Program-made: the position numbers and the translations under genes
Assembly (NCBI GenBank): GCA_963745755.1
Contig: CAVUYP010000001.1
Location: 1,736,001 to 1,800,000 of the forward strand
Source of the DNA: RHKX01 sp963745755
GTDB lineage: Bacteria > Actinomycetota > Thermoleophilia > Solirubrobacterales > 70-9
Length of the DNA: 64,000 nt
Direction of reading: 5' to 3'
Shown here: positions 53,258 to 62,488 of the stretch, one piece after another
Numbering within the stretch: the first letter of the stretch is position 1
Layout: each line of letters starts with the position of its first letter
Notes under the pieces: generated by a model
What the model saw: only the letters and a program-made list of their open reading frames with translations
Databases searched by the model: none
Told to the model about the DNA's origin: nothing

Positions 53258-54721
53258 ATGACCGACCGATTGACGACAGCCCCCGAGGACGAGCCCGATG
53301 CCGGCCCGGCGCCGGCAGGATCGCGCGGGCTGCACCGTGAGCTCGGCGGGCTGGTTCCCGGCGGCGAGGTGATCACCGAGGGCCCACGCCTGCGTGCCGC
53401 CACCCACGACGGCACCGAGGCCCGCGGCGTCCGTGGCACGACCGAGGCCCTGGTGCTGCCGGGCAGCACGGTGGAGGTCGCCGCCGTGCTCGCCTGGTGC
53501 TACGAGCACGATGTGCCCATATTCACACGCGGCGGCGGCACCGGGCTGGCCGGCGGCGCCGTTCCCGACGGCGGCATCGTCCTCTCGCTCGAGAGCCTGC
53601 ATGCGATCCGCTCCGTCGATCCCGGTTTCTGGCGCATGGAGGCGGAGGCCGGTGTCCGCACGGCGCGGATCCGCCGGGTCGCCCGCGAGAACGGCCTCGT
53701 CTTCCCTCCCGATCCGGGCGCCGGCGAGCAATCGACGCTCGGCGGCAACATCGCGACGAACGCCGGCGGCCCGCACGCCTTCAAGTACGGCGTAACCGGC
53801 AGCTGGGTGACCGGCCTCGAGGTCGTCCTGCCGCCCGGCGAGGTCGTCCGGATCGGCGGGCCCGTGCGCAAGGACGTGGCGGGCTTCGACACCCTGCACC
53901 TGCTGATCGGCAGCGAGGGAACGCTCGCGGTCATCACGGCCGCCTGGCTGCGCCTCGTCCCGGCCCCGCAGGCGCAGACGATCGTCGTCGGCTTCTACCC
54001 GGACGTCGAGACGGGATGCGAGGCCGTGGCGGCGGTGATGGCGAACGGGCTGCAGGCGGCGGTCCTCGAATACCTCGATGCCGACGCGCTGGCCGCGAGC
54101 ATCGGCTCCTTCCCGTTCGCGGCGCCGGCCGATCCGGCATTCGCCGTGATCGCCGAGATCGACGGCGACGAGGGAGCGGTGGCAACGACTGCCGCCGACG
54201 CGGCCGAGGTGATGTCGACGGGCGCGCTTGGCGACCCCCTGCGGCTCACCGGCGACCGCGACGCGCGGGCGCTGTGGAGCTGGCGGGACGGCGTCTCGCT
54301 CGCGGTGGCTGCGCAGCGCGGAGGCAAGCTGTCGGAGGACATCGTCGTCCCGGTCGACCGGCTCTCCGACGCGATCCACGGGACGCTGGAGATCGGCGCC
54401 CGCCACGATCTGCCGGCCTGCTCGTGGGGCCACGCCGGCGACGGCAACATCCACGCGTCGTTTCTGATCGAGCCGGGTCACCCGGGCGAGCTCGAGCGAG
54501 CCGAACGCGCCGCCGGCGAGACCTTCGCGCTGGCGATCGAGCTCGGCGGCTCGATCAGCGGCGAGCACGGCATCGGCTCCCTCAAGACCGGCTGGGTCGA
54601 GAGCGCGCTCGGCTCGTCGCTGACCCGAATCCAGAGCGAGATCAAACAGACCTTCGACCCGAAGCTGCTCCTCAATCCCGGTAAGAAGGTCCCCCTCCGG
54701 CCCGCCGGCCCGCCCGGCTAG
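53258..54721 (+). CDS. FAD-linked oxidase, GlcD/D-lactate dehydrogenase family
   Basis: 487 residues from ATG 53258. FAD-binding-4 domain with RGGGTGLAGGAVP and GGNIATNAGGPHAFKYG, then the oxidase C-terminal domain with HAGDGNIHASF and GEHGIGSLKTGW (FAD and substrate binding). It oxidises a 2-hydroxy acid such as glycolate, D-lactate or a sugar acid to the keto acid. The upstream palindrome is shared with the divergent operon, so both sides are probably controlled together. No GlcE or GlcF is present. Confidence 0.88.
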   Translation: MTDRLTTAPEDEPDAGPAPAGSRGLHRELGGLVPGGEVITEGPRLRAATHDGTEARGVRGTTEALVLPGSTVEVAAVLAWCYEHDVPIFTRGGGTGLAGGAVPDGGIVLSLESLHAIRSVDPGFWRMEAEAGVRTARIRRVARENGLVFPPDPGAGEQSTLGGNIATNAGGPHAFKYGVTGSWVTGLEVVLPPGEVVRIGGPVRKDVAGFDTLHLLIGSEGTLAVITAAWLRLVPAPQAQTIVVGFYPDVETGCEAVAAVMANGLQAAVLEYLDADALAASIGSFPFAAPADPAFAVIAEIDGDEGAVATTAADAAEVMSTGALGDPLRLTGDRDARALWSWRDGVSLAVAAQRGGKLSEDIVVPVDRLSDAIHGTLEIGARHDLPACSWGHAGDGNIHASFLIEPGHPGELERAERAAGETFALAIELGGSISGEHGIGSLKTGWVESALGSSLTRIQSEIKQTFDPKLLLNPGKKVPLRPAGPPG

Positions 54722-54759
54722 GAGCCCGGCCCGGTCGCCGCCGGCGCCATGCCGCGAGA

Positions 54760-55770
54760 ATGCCGGGGGTGAGCGAGCCGCCCCCCGATCCGGTCATAGC
54801 GCCGCCGGAGATCGACTCCGATCCAACCCTGCGGATCGTCGAGGAGGGTCTGCCGGCGGCCGCCCCGGACCGCTCCTGGCTGCGGCGGCACTCGAAGCAG
54901 GTCTCGGCGGCCTTCGCGCTGATCGTCCTCGCAGCCCTGGTCGTCGGCCTCTACGGCAAGCGCGATGCCTTCGCGGCGGCGCTCGGCGCCGCCTCGCCCG
55001 CGGTCCTCGCCGTCGCGACGCTGATGCAGGTCGTCTGGCTGATCGCCCGCAGCGAGGCCTGGCACGTCTGCGTCCAGGCCGCCGGCGCGGACTGCGGCCG
55101 GCGGCCGCTCTACCGCGCCGCCGCCGTCGGCTACCTGGGCAACCTGCTCAATGCCAACTTCGGCCTCGCCGTCCGGATCGCCGAGCTGCGCCGGACGGTC
55201 CCCGACAACGCTCCTCGCGCGGGCGTCCTCGTCGCCGCGGAGATGCCGATCGTCGTCGTCGAGATCGCCCTCGCCGGCCTCTGCTCGTTCACACTGATCG
55301 GGCCGCTCGGCATCCCCTGGTGGCTGCCGCTGATCCTGCTCGTCGTCGGGGTCGGGATCGTCGCCGGCCTGAGCGGCCTCGCCGGACGCAAGACCCACGG
55401 CCTCTGGCAGGGGCTGGCGGTGCTGCGCGGGCTGCGCCACCGCAACACGATCATCGCCCTGACCGTATTCGCGGTCTCGGCCCAGGTGTTCCGCAACTGG
55501 CTGGTGCTGCGCGGCATCGGCGTCGACATCTCGGTCTTCGACTCGATGGCGCTGCTGATCGCGACCGCCGCCCTCGGCCTGCTGCCGGTCGGCCCGAGCC
55601 TCGGCGTCGCCGCCACGGTCCTCATCCTCGGCTCGCGGGGGGTCGCGCAGACGGCGGCGGCGGGAGCGCTGCTGACCGCGACCGGAGCGGTCGGAGCGAT
55701 GCTGTTCGCCTCCTGGGCGCTGCACGACCGCTGGCGCACGCGCGACCGTGCCGCCCCGCAGTCACGATGA
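54760..55770 (+). CDS. LPG-synthase-type integral membrane protein
   Basis: 336 residues. After a 45-residue polar start come about seven or eight membrane helices, with YLGNLLNANFGLAVRIAELRR and LLPVGPSLGVAATVLIL, features of the UPF0104/LPG_synthase_TM (AglD-like) family. Members help flip or make lipids or glycolipids. No synthase domain is attached. The start could also be GTG 54769. It follows the oxidase gene by 38 bases on the same strand. Confidence 0.65.
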   Translation: MPGVSEPPPDPVIAPPEIDSDPTLRIVEEGLPAAAPDRSWLRRHSKQVSAAFALIVLAALVVGLYGKRDAFAAALGAASPAVLAVATLMQVVWLIARSEAWHVCVQAAGADCGRRPLYRAAAVGYLGNLLNANFGLAVRIAELRRTVPDNAPRAGVLVAAEMPIVVVEIALAGLCSFTLIGPLGIPWWLPLILLVVGVGIVAGLSGLAGRKTHGLWQGLAVLRGLRHRNTIIALTVFAVSAQVFRNWLVLRGIGVDISVFDSMALLIATAALGLLPVGPSLGVAATVLILGSRGVAQTAAAGALLTATGAVGAMLFASWALHDRWRTRDRAAPQSR

Positions 55771-55826
55771 GCTGTGCTAACTTCGCGTCAACAGCGGTCC
55801 TCGGAGAGCTGGTGACGGGAGAGAAG

Positions 55827-56513
55827 ATGCGACCGACGAGGTTGATTGCGGCCTTGCTGGCGGGCGCGGTGGCGCTGACGCTGGCCGGATCGGCGACGGC
55901 GAGCGTCAGGACCGACGTCTCACGCAATGCCCGCTACTGCGAGATCTTCACGATCTTCCTCTCGCCCTCCCCGGTCGCCCGGGTCAACAACAGCCTCGGC
56001 CTCAACCGCTGCCGGCAGGGCTGGTGGGACTCGCTCGACCCCGGTGCGCTCGCCGCCGAGTCGGGTGCTGACCTGGTCACCCTGAACGGCCCGCGCCACT
56101 TCCTGATGGATCGGGTCAAGGTGTCCGATCCGGGCCCGATCTCGACCTTCGCAGGCAAGCAGCTGCGCGAGGTCGCGACGATCGACCTGACCAAGGTCGG
56201 CCTGGCGGTACCGCCCGCCTACACACAGGTGAAGATTCAGCGTGGCACCAAGTTCGTCTTCCTCGCCGGCAAGCGGATCTTCGAGCTGACCGATCCGAAC
56301 GGCCGCCGCTACGTGATGCAGTCCTATGCGCAGATCGTCGACCCCGGCCTCCGCTACCGCAAGCTGCGCGGGATCGGCGACCGGATCGGCCTTCCCGACG
56401 GATGGTCCTACCGGTCGCGCAAGCCGCGCCGCAACGTCGTCCTCCGCGCCAACGGCCAGGCGACGATCGTCCAGGACGAGCTCCGCAACACCTATCAGCG
56501 GATCCACAGGTAG
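55827..56513 (+). CDS. Secreted protein of unknown function
   Basis: 228 residues. ATG 55827 follows GGGAGAG and opens a clean signal peptide ending in GSATAS. The mature part has two cysteines early on (RYCEIF and LNRCRQGW), then AGADLVTLNGPRHFLMDRV-type beta segments, an FVFLAGKRIFELTDPNGRRYVMQSYAQ hairpin, and a basic C-terminus. No known domain is recognised. The mid-part looks like a compact beta-rich fold. Sits alone between a membrane protein and an aldo/keto reductase. Confidence 0.7.
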   Translation: MRPTRLIAALLAGAVALTLAGSATASVRTDVSRNARYCEIFTIFLSPSPVARVNNSLGLNRCRQGWWDSLDPGALAAESGADLVTLNGPRHFLMDRVKVSDPGPISTFAGKQLREVATIDLTKVGLAVPPAYTQVKIQRGTKFVFLAGKRIFELTDPNGRRYVMQSYAQIVDPGLRYRKLRGIGDRIGLPDGWSYRSRKPRRNVVLRANGQATIVQDELRNTYQRIHR

Positions 56514-56599
56514 CGGTCCGCCGCCGGACGGGGGTGAGTAGGCATCGGCGCGGACGGGTAAGGATGGTCGGGGGGCCAACCCGACCGAAAGGACCGCCG

Positions 56600-57604
56600 A
56601 TGAGGAAACGACGACTGGGCAGCAGCGACCTCGAGGTGACCGAGATCTCGCTCGGCTCCTGGCTCACCTACTCCGGCGGCGTCGAGCGTGAGCAGACCGA
56701 GGCCTGCACGCGCGCCGCGTTCGACGCCGGGATCAACTTCTTCGACACCGCCAACGTCTACGGCGACGGCGCCGCCGAGACCGCCTGGGGCGAGATCCTC
56801 GGCGACTACCGGCGCGACGACTACGTCCTCGCCACCAAGGTCTACTTCCCGGTCGAAGGTGGCAGCGGGCTGTCTGCCGAGCAGATCGGCAAGCAGATCG
56901 ACGCGTCGCTGCGGCGGCTGCGCACCGATCACGTCGACCTCTATCAGTGCCACCGCTTCGACGTCGAGACCCCGATCGAGGAGACGATGGCGGCGCTCGC
57001 CGACGTCGTCCGGGCCGGCAAGGCCCGCTACGTCGGGTTCAGCGAGTGGACGCCGGAGCAGATCGAGGCCGGTCTCGAGGCGGCAGCCGACGACGTCACC
57101 TTCGTCTCCTCGCAGCCGCAGTACTCGCTGCTCTGGCGGGCGCCGGAGGACGAGGTCTTTCCGCTCTGCGCCGAGCACGGCATCTCCCAGATCGTCTGGT
57201 CGCCGCTCGCCGAGGGGGTGCTGTCGGGCAAGTACGTCCCCGGCAGCCCGCCGCCGCCCGACTCACGGGCGGCCAGCGACGAGATGGGCACGTTCATCAA
57301 GGGCCGGCTGACCGACGAGACCCTCGAGGCCGTCCAGCGCCTGCGGCCGATCGCCGAGCAGGCCGGGCTCTCGATGGTCCAGCTCGCGCTGGCCTGGGTG
57401 CTGCGCCGCGACGAGCTCGCCTCGGCGATCATCGGCGCCAGCCGCCCCGAGCAGATCACCGAGAACATCGCCGCCTCCGAGGTCGAGCTCGGCTCCGACC
57501 TGCTCGACGCGATCGACGACGCGCTCGGCGGCATCCCGATCACCGGGACGACGCTCGCCGCCGGCGCCCGCGGCGGCGTCCTCCACCGTCCCGGCGAGAA
57601 CTGA
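56600..57604 (+). CDS. Aldo/keto reductase
   Basis: 334 residues from ATG 56600 with GAAAGGA upstream. Catalytic D, Y, K and H are visible in FFDTANVYGDG, ATKVYF and YQCHRFD. NADPH-binding WSPLAEGVLSGKY and IIGASRPEQITEN match the potassium-channel-beta-like (KvAP) branch. It reduces carbonyl compounds with NADPH; the substrate is unknown. Confidence 0.9.
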   Translation: MRKRRLGSSDLEVTEISLGSWLTYSGGVEREQTEACTRAAFDAGINFFDTANVYGDGAAETAWGEILGDYRRDDYVLATKVYFPVEGGSGLSAEQIGKQIDASLRRLRTDHVDLYQCHRFDVETPIEETMAALADVVRAGKARYVGFSEWTPEQIEAGLEAAADDVTFVSSQPQYSLLWRAPEDEVFPLCAEHGISQIVWSPLAEGVLSGKYVPGSPPPPDSRAASDEMGTFIKGRLTDETLEAVQRLRPIAEQAGLSMVQLALAWVLRRDELASAIIGASRPEQITENIAASEVELGSDLLDAIDDALGGIPITGTTLAAGARGGVLHRPGEN

Positions 57605-57641
57605 GGAATCGGCGGCCCCACCTCCCGACTAGGCTGCCGCC

Positions 57642-58397
57642 GTGCGCAGGCGCGGTGGCAGCGACCGGGACCCGGAGCGGCGAGAGCCGCTGCGGATCGG
57701 GCCGATCCTCGCCCAGATCGCCGCCGGCTACCGCCACGACTGGAAGCTGCTGCTCGGCGGTGGCCTGCTCGTGTTCTTCCCGATCGGACTGCTGAGCGCG
57801 TTCGATCCGTTCGACGGCTACGCGATCGGCGACTGGGGCGGCGGCTGGTCGGTCGTCCTCTTCCTACTGCTCGCCGCCCAGGCCTCGATCCCGCTGCTCG
57901 GCGCCGTCTTCTACTCAGGCCTCGTCGCCGCCGGCGAGGAACGGCGGCGACTCGGCGTCCGCCACCGGCTCTCCGACGTCGCCCGCAACCTCCCCTACCG
58001 GAGCCTGATCGTCGCCGACATACTCCTGCTGCTCGTCATGTTCGCCGGGTTCGTCGCACTGATCGTTCCCGGCCTCGTCTTCATCACCTGGTTTTCGCTG
58101 ATCGCGCCGATCATCGAGATGGAGGGGCTCGGCGCCCGCGCCGCCTTCCGTCGCAGCCGTCGGCTGGTCCGCCCGCATTTCTGGCGGGTCGCCGGGATCG
58201 TGCTGCCGCTGGCGATCCTGCAGTCGGTCCTCGAGGGCGTCGGCGTGGACGCCGGCCACGCCCTGCTCGGCAACGGCTACCTCGGCAACTGGCTCGGCTG
58301 GATCGTCTCCAACCTGCTCGGCTCGCCGCTCTACGCTCTGACCGTGCTGGCGCTCTACTTCGAGATCAGGGCGCGAGAGGAAGGCCAGGGGGGCTAG
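57642..58397 (+). CDS. Polytopic membrane protein, GPDP/DUF975-like
   Basis: 251 residues from GTG 57642 with about five or six helices. The block GLVFITWFSLIAPIIEMEGLGARAAFRRSRRLVRPHFWRVAGI resembles the glycerophosphoryl-diester-phosphodiesterase membrane domain and DUF975-type proteins, where a W-x-x-x-P segment sits between helices. The role of these domains is not established. Its stop overlaps the end of the minus-strand gene by four bases. Confidence 0.6.
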   Translation: MRRRGGSDRDPERREPLRIGPILAQIAAGYRHDWKLLLGGGLLVFFPIGLLSAFDPFDGYAIGDWGGGWSVVLFLLLAAQASIPLLGAVFYSGLVAAGEERRRLGVRHRLSDVARNLPYRSLIVADILLLLVMFAGFVALIVPGLVFITWFSLIAPIIEMEGLGARAAFRRSRRLVRPHFWRVAGIVLPLAILQSVLEGVGVDAGHALLGNGYLGNWLGWIVSNLLGSPLYALTVLALYFEIRAREEGQGG

Positions 58398-59490
58398 CCG
58401 CGGCCCGCTTCGTCTTTGCCGGTGCACCATTCGCTGCCTGCCCGGTGCGCCTGAGTCTTGATGTCGAGCCGCTGCAGATCGCGGCCCGTCCGGAACGGCT
58501 TCCCGAGCCCCGGGCAGTCGGGAAGCTCCTCGCTGTCTGATCTGCCGAGCAGCGCTTCGCCCGGCACCATCGCGGTCGCACCGAGGCCCGGCAGGCGGGC
58601 GCGCAGATCGCCGCTGAGCGCGCCGTCCTCGTAGCGGGCGGTACCGGCGAAGAACGGACGCGCCGGCGCCAGCGTCGCCGACTGCAGATTGCGCCTGTAG
58701 TGGAACTGCTCGGCGGGGCGGATCGCCGACGCGATACGGGTGATCGAGGCGACCGGCGTCCGATCGAACTGCAGGGCGAGAAAGTCGGCGAGGTATTTGT
58801 CGCGAGTCGCGATCGAGAGCGTTCCCGGGGCCGGCCCGCAGGCGTAGAGGAACGGTGGCCGCCACGAGCCGGCGCGGCTCAGCACCTCACCGATCGAGGC
58901 CCGGCGGTGGCCCTTGCGCCCGCAGGTTCTGCGGATCTCCACGATCCTGGCGGCGACCCGGTCGAGATCGACCGTCGCGTAGTCGTTCTCGCCGGCGAAC
59001 CGCAGCTCGCCGACGAGCTCGCCGCGTCGCAACGTCGCGACCCGGCACCCGAGGCGCTGGCGCTCCGAGCTCCTCCGGCGGAATCGCAGCGAGAGGTTGC
59101 CCAACGATCCCATCCGGACCTCGAGCCGCCGCTTCGAGATCCGCTTGGCGCGACGAAGCGAGTAGACCGCGGCGCTGCTCCCCTTGCTGAACCTGCTGTC
59201 GACCAGCTCGCCGTCCTCGGTCGTCCACTCCGCCCAGGTCCGCCCCTTCTGAAGCCAGATCGAGGCCCGCTTCGCCTTCGCGGAACGGCGAGCGAAGAAG
59301 GTCAGTGGTAGCCGTTCGACGCCTCGGCCTTGAAGGAGACGTAGGTGACCCGCTGGCTCGGGGCGGCGGCGCTCGCCGAGCCGGCGAGAGCCACGCCCGC
59401 CAGCAGGCCCGCGATCGCCGCGATCCCGAGCTTTGCGGCCCTATCCCTCACCTGCCGAGAAGCCGCTGTGACTCTCCCCCACATCAGCAT
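58394..59490 (-). pseudogene. Secreted protein of unknown function, one frame change
   Basis: ATG 59490 begins a signal peptide (GIAAIAGLLAGVALAGSASA) and the frame stops at about 59,302. A second frame takes over at once (LTFFARRSAKAKRASIWLQKG) and runs to 58,394. Adding one C to a CAC-TGA junction near 59,305 restores a continuous protein of about 365 residues. It is basic and beta-rich, with two cysteines in RTCGRKG and YACGP. No family is recognised. This is the only break in the window best explained by a missing base. Confidence 0.6.
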
Positions 59491-59591
59491 CGATCCTACC
59501 CGGCCGGTGGGCGGTGGGCGCCGTTCGGCGGTTGCGGGCGATCGCTAAAGCAAGCGCCGAGCGGCGTCGATATCGAAGTGTGCGCACGGAG

Positions 59592-62441
59592 ATGCAGGCA
59601 CGGGAGGTCGGCAACGAGGTCGGGGAGGAGGCTCGCGAAGTCAGCGGGATGACGACCCGACTCGCGATCTCCTACGTCGAGGAGAAGGCGGGACGCCCCG
59701 GGGTCGAGGAGCTGCTCGAGCGGGCCGGGCTGAGCGACCGCGAAGAGGATCTCCGCGACGAGAACCGCTGGTTCCCGGACCGCTTCCGAGTCGCCCTGTT
59801 CGAGGCGGCCGGCGAGGTGCTCGGCGACCCGCACGTCGCCGAGCGGATCGGCGCCGCTTCGCTGAACGCCAACGTCGGCGGCGCCCTGAAGCTGTCGCTG
59901 CGCGCGCTCGGCTCGCCGCGGCTGCTGTTCGCGAACGTCGGTCGCGCCAACGCGAAGTTCAACCGCGCACACCGGATGGACGCGGTCGAGGTCGGCCACA
60001 ACCACGCCGTGCTCCGCAACCGCCCGGTCGGAGACACGCCCTACAGCCCCTGCGACTGCGACTACAACACCGGCCTGCTGTCGAGGGCGCCGGTGATCTT
60101 CGGCCTGCCGCCGGCGCGGATCAGCCATCCGCGCTGCATCGGCCGCGGCGATCCCGAGTGCATCTTCGAGGCCCGCTGGAGCCCGAGCGGTCGGCCCGGC
60201 ATCGAGACGTTCGCGACGGCGACGGCGCTGCTGATCCTCGCCGGCAGCGCGCTGTTTCTGCCGGCGCTGGTTCCGTTCGCGATCGCCCTCGCCACGGTGA
60301 TCGCCGCCGCCGCCGGTACCCAGGCGATCCTCGAGCGACGCTCGCGGACGCGGCTCGTCCAGATGCAGCTCCGCGAGCAGGCCGAGGTGACCGACCTGCT
60401 GATGACGTCGATGCAGGACCTCGTCTCCGAGCTGCAGCTCGACGATGTCCTCTCGAAGATCACCGCCAACGCCCAGTCCGCCGTCGGCGGCGCCGAGTTC
60501 GCGCTCCTCGTCGACGAGGACGGGGAGATGCGCTGTCGCTCATCCTCCGACCTCCCCGACCGGGTCATCGCGGCGCTCGAGGCCTGGGCGAACAGCCGCG
60601 GCGAGCTCCAGCACACGTCGACTCTGATCGAGGATCTCGGCTCGGCCCCGGAGCTGGCCCGCCTGCCGAGCGACCCGGCGGTCACCCTCGGCTCGCTCTG
60701 CGCGGCGCCGCTCCTCTTCCGCGACACCCGGATGGGCGTCCTCGTCGCGCTCGGCGCCGACGCCGGCTTCCTGCCCCGCGATGTCGAGCTGCTCTCCACC
60801 TACGCCGCCCAGGCGGCGATCGCACTCACCAACGCGACCCTGTACGAGACACAGCAGCGGCTCGCGATCCAGGACCCGCTGACCGGCCTCTACAACCACC
60901 GCCACTTCCACGAGGTGCTCGGGCAGGAGCTCGAGCGCTGCCGCCGCCACGGCGGCGAGCTCGGCCTCGTCCTGCTCGACCTGAACGCGTTCAAGCAGAT
61001 CAACGACACCGAGGGACACGCCGCCGGCGACGAGGTCCTTCGTACCGTCGCCCGTTCGCTCGAGAGCACCTGCCGCAGCTCCGACTTCTCGTTCCGGGTC
61101 GGCGGCGACGAATTCGCCCTGCTGCTGCCCGGCACCGGCAACAGGGCGACCGGCGTCGCCGCCGCGCGAGCGCAAGCGGCGATCGAGGCCGCCGGATCGC
61201 TCGGCGGCGTCTCCTACGGGATCGCCTCCTGGCCGCAGGCCGGCCCGACCAAGGACGCGCTGCTGGCCGCCGCCGACGCCGGCCTCTACGAGATGAAGCG
61301 GCAGGCGAGGAGCGACGGCGACGGCTCCGAGGTGCCGCTCGGCGGCGGGCTCGGCCGCCACGAGCGACTCGCCAGCGCCAGCCGGATCGCCCTGAAGCTG
61401 GCGCCGCTGCACGAGGAGGAGCAGATCGCCGCCACCGCGATCGACGAGCTCCACGAGTCGTTCAGGCTCCACCTCGTCGCCATCCACGTGATCGGCGACG
61501 ACGGCTCGCTGACCCTCGCCGCCGCCGCCGGGACGGCAAGCGCCGACCCTGCCCATCGCTCGCGGACACCGGAGCGCGGCGTCCCCGGCCGGGCCGCCGC
61601 CTCCGGGGAGGCGACCCTGGTCGAGGACGTCTCCGCCGCCGCCGGGGGTGGGCGGCACTCGGTGCGCGGCGCCGGCTCCGAGCTCGCCGCCCCGATCCGG
61701 GTCAACGGCGAGCCCTGGGGGGTCCTCGAGATGGTTCACGACGAACCGCGCGAGCTCGACTTCATCGACCTGCTCTTCGCCGACACGATCGCCTCCTCGA
61801 TCGGCGCGGCGATCCATCGTGCCAAGCTCTACGCCGAGCTCGAGGGCGCGTTCATGCGGACCCTGGCGGTGCTCTCCGACGCCCTCGAGGCGAAGGACTC
61901 CTACACGGCCGCGCACGCTCGCGAGGTCGCCGAGCTCGCCGCCAGGGTCGGCCGCGAGCTCGACATGAAGCCCGACGAGCTGCGCACGCTCAGCTACGGC
62001 GCGCTGCTTCACGACATCGGCAAGATCGGGGTGCGCAGCGAGATTCTCCAGAAGCCGGCCGACCTGACCGCCGGCGAGTACGAGGAGATGAAGGAGCACA
62101 CCGTCGTCGGCGCGAGGATGCTCGAGCGGATCCCCTACTTCAACAACGTCCACCCGCTGGTCCGCTGCTCGCACGAGCGCTGGGACGGCGACGGCTACCC
62201 GGACGGCCTCGCCGGCGCCGAGATCCCGCTCGGCGCTCGGGTGATCGGCGCCTGCGACGCCTTTCACGCGATGACCTCCGACCGCCCCTACCGTGAGGCG
62301 ATGTCGCCGCAGCGGGCGCTCGCCGAGCTCGAGCGCTGCTCGGGCTCGCAGTTCGACCCGCGGGTCATCGACGCCCTCCTCGAGGTCCTCGACATCCCCG
62401 CCGGCGAGGTCGTCGACCTGCGCAGCGCCACCGGGTTCTGA
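59592..62441 (+). CDS. Sensor with V4R-like, GAF, GGDEF, GAF and HD-GYP domains
   Basis: About 949 residues from ATG 59592 (start uncertain; ATG 59649 is also possible). An N-terminal region resembles the 4-vinyl-reductase/heme-NO-type fold, with cysteines in SPCDCDYN and HPRCIGRGDPEC. Two helices follow (about 207-245), then a coiled segment, GAF, a GGDEF domain with intact RVGGDEF (about 502-508), another GAF, and an HD-GYP domain with HDIGKIG (about 807) and WDGDGYP (about 868). It could both make and break c-di-GMP, controlled by ligands at the V4R and GAF domains. It stands alone. Confidence 0.85.
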   Translation: MQAREVGNEVGEEAREVSGMTTRLAISYVEEKAGRPGVEELLERAGLSDREEDLRDENRWFPDRFRVALFEAAGEVLGDPHVAERIGAASLNANVGGALKLSLRALGSPRLLFANVGRANAKFNRAHRMDAVEVGHNHAVLRNRPVGDTPYSPCDCDYNTGLLSRAPVIFGLPPARISHPRCIGRGDPECIFEARWSPSGRPGIETFATATALLILAGSALFLPALVPFAIALATVIAAAAGTQAILERRSRTRLVQMQLREQAEVTDLLMTSMQDLVSELQLDDVLSKITANAQSAVGGAEFALLVDEDGEMRCRSSSDLPDRVIAALEAWANSRGELQHTSTLIEDLGSAPELARLPSDPAVTLGSLCAAPLLFRDTRMGVLVALGADAGFLPRDVELLSTYAAQAAIALTNATLYETQQRLAIQDPLTGLYNHRHFHEVLGQELERCRRHGGELGLVLLDLNAFKQINDTEGHAAGDEVLRTVARSLESTCRSSDFSFRVGGDEFALLLPGTGNRATGVAAARAQAAIEAAGSLGGVSYGIASWPQAGPTKDALLAAADAGLYEMKRQARSDGDGSEVPLGGGLGRHERLASASRIALKLAPLHEEEQIAATAIDELHESFRLHLVAIHVIGDDGSLTLAAAAGTASADPAHRSRTPERGVPGRAAASGEATLVEDVSAAAGGGRHSVRGAGSELAAPIRVNGEPWGVLEMVHDEPRELDFIDLLFADTIASSIGAAIHRAKLYAELEGAFMRTLAVLSDALEAKDSYTAAHAREVAELAARVGRELDMKPDELRTLSYGALLHDIGKIGVRSEILQKPADLTAGEYEEMKEHTVVGARMLERIPYFNNVHPLVRCSHERWDGDGYPDGLAGAEIPLGARVIGACDAFHAMTSDRPYREAMSPQRALAELERCSGSQFDPRVIDALLEVLDIPAGEVVDLRSATGF

Positions 62442-62488
62442 GCACCCGCCGCTGTCCCCGGCCGGACTGTCGGTAGAACTGCGGGCGG

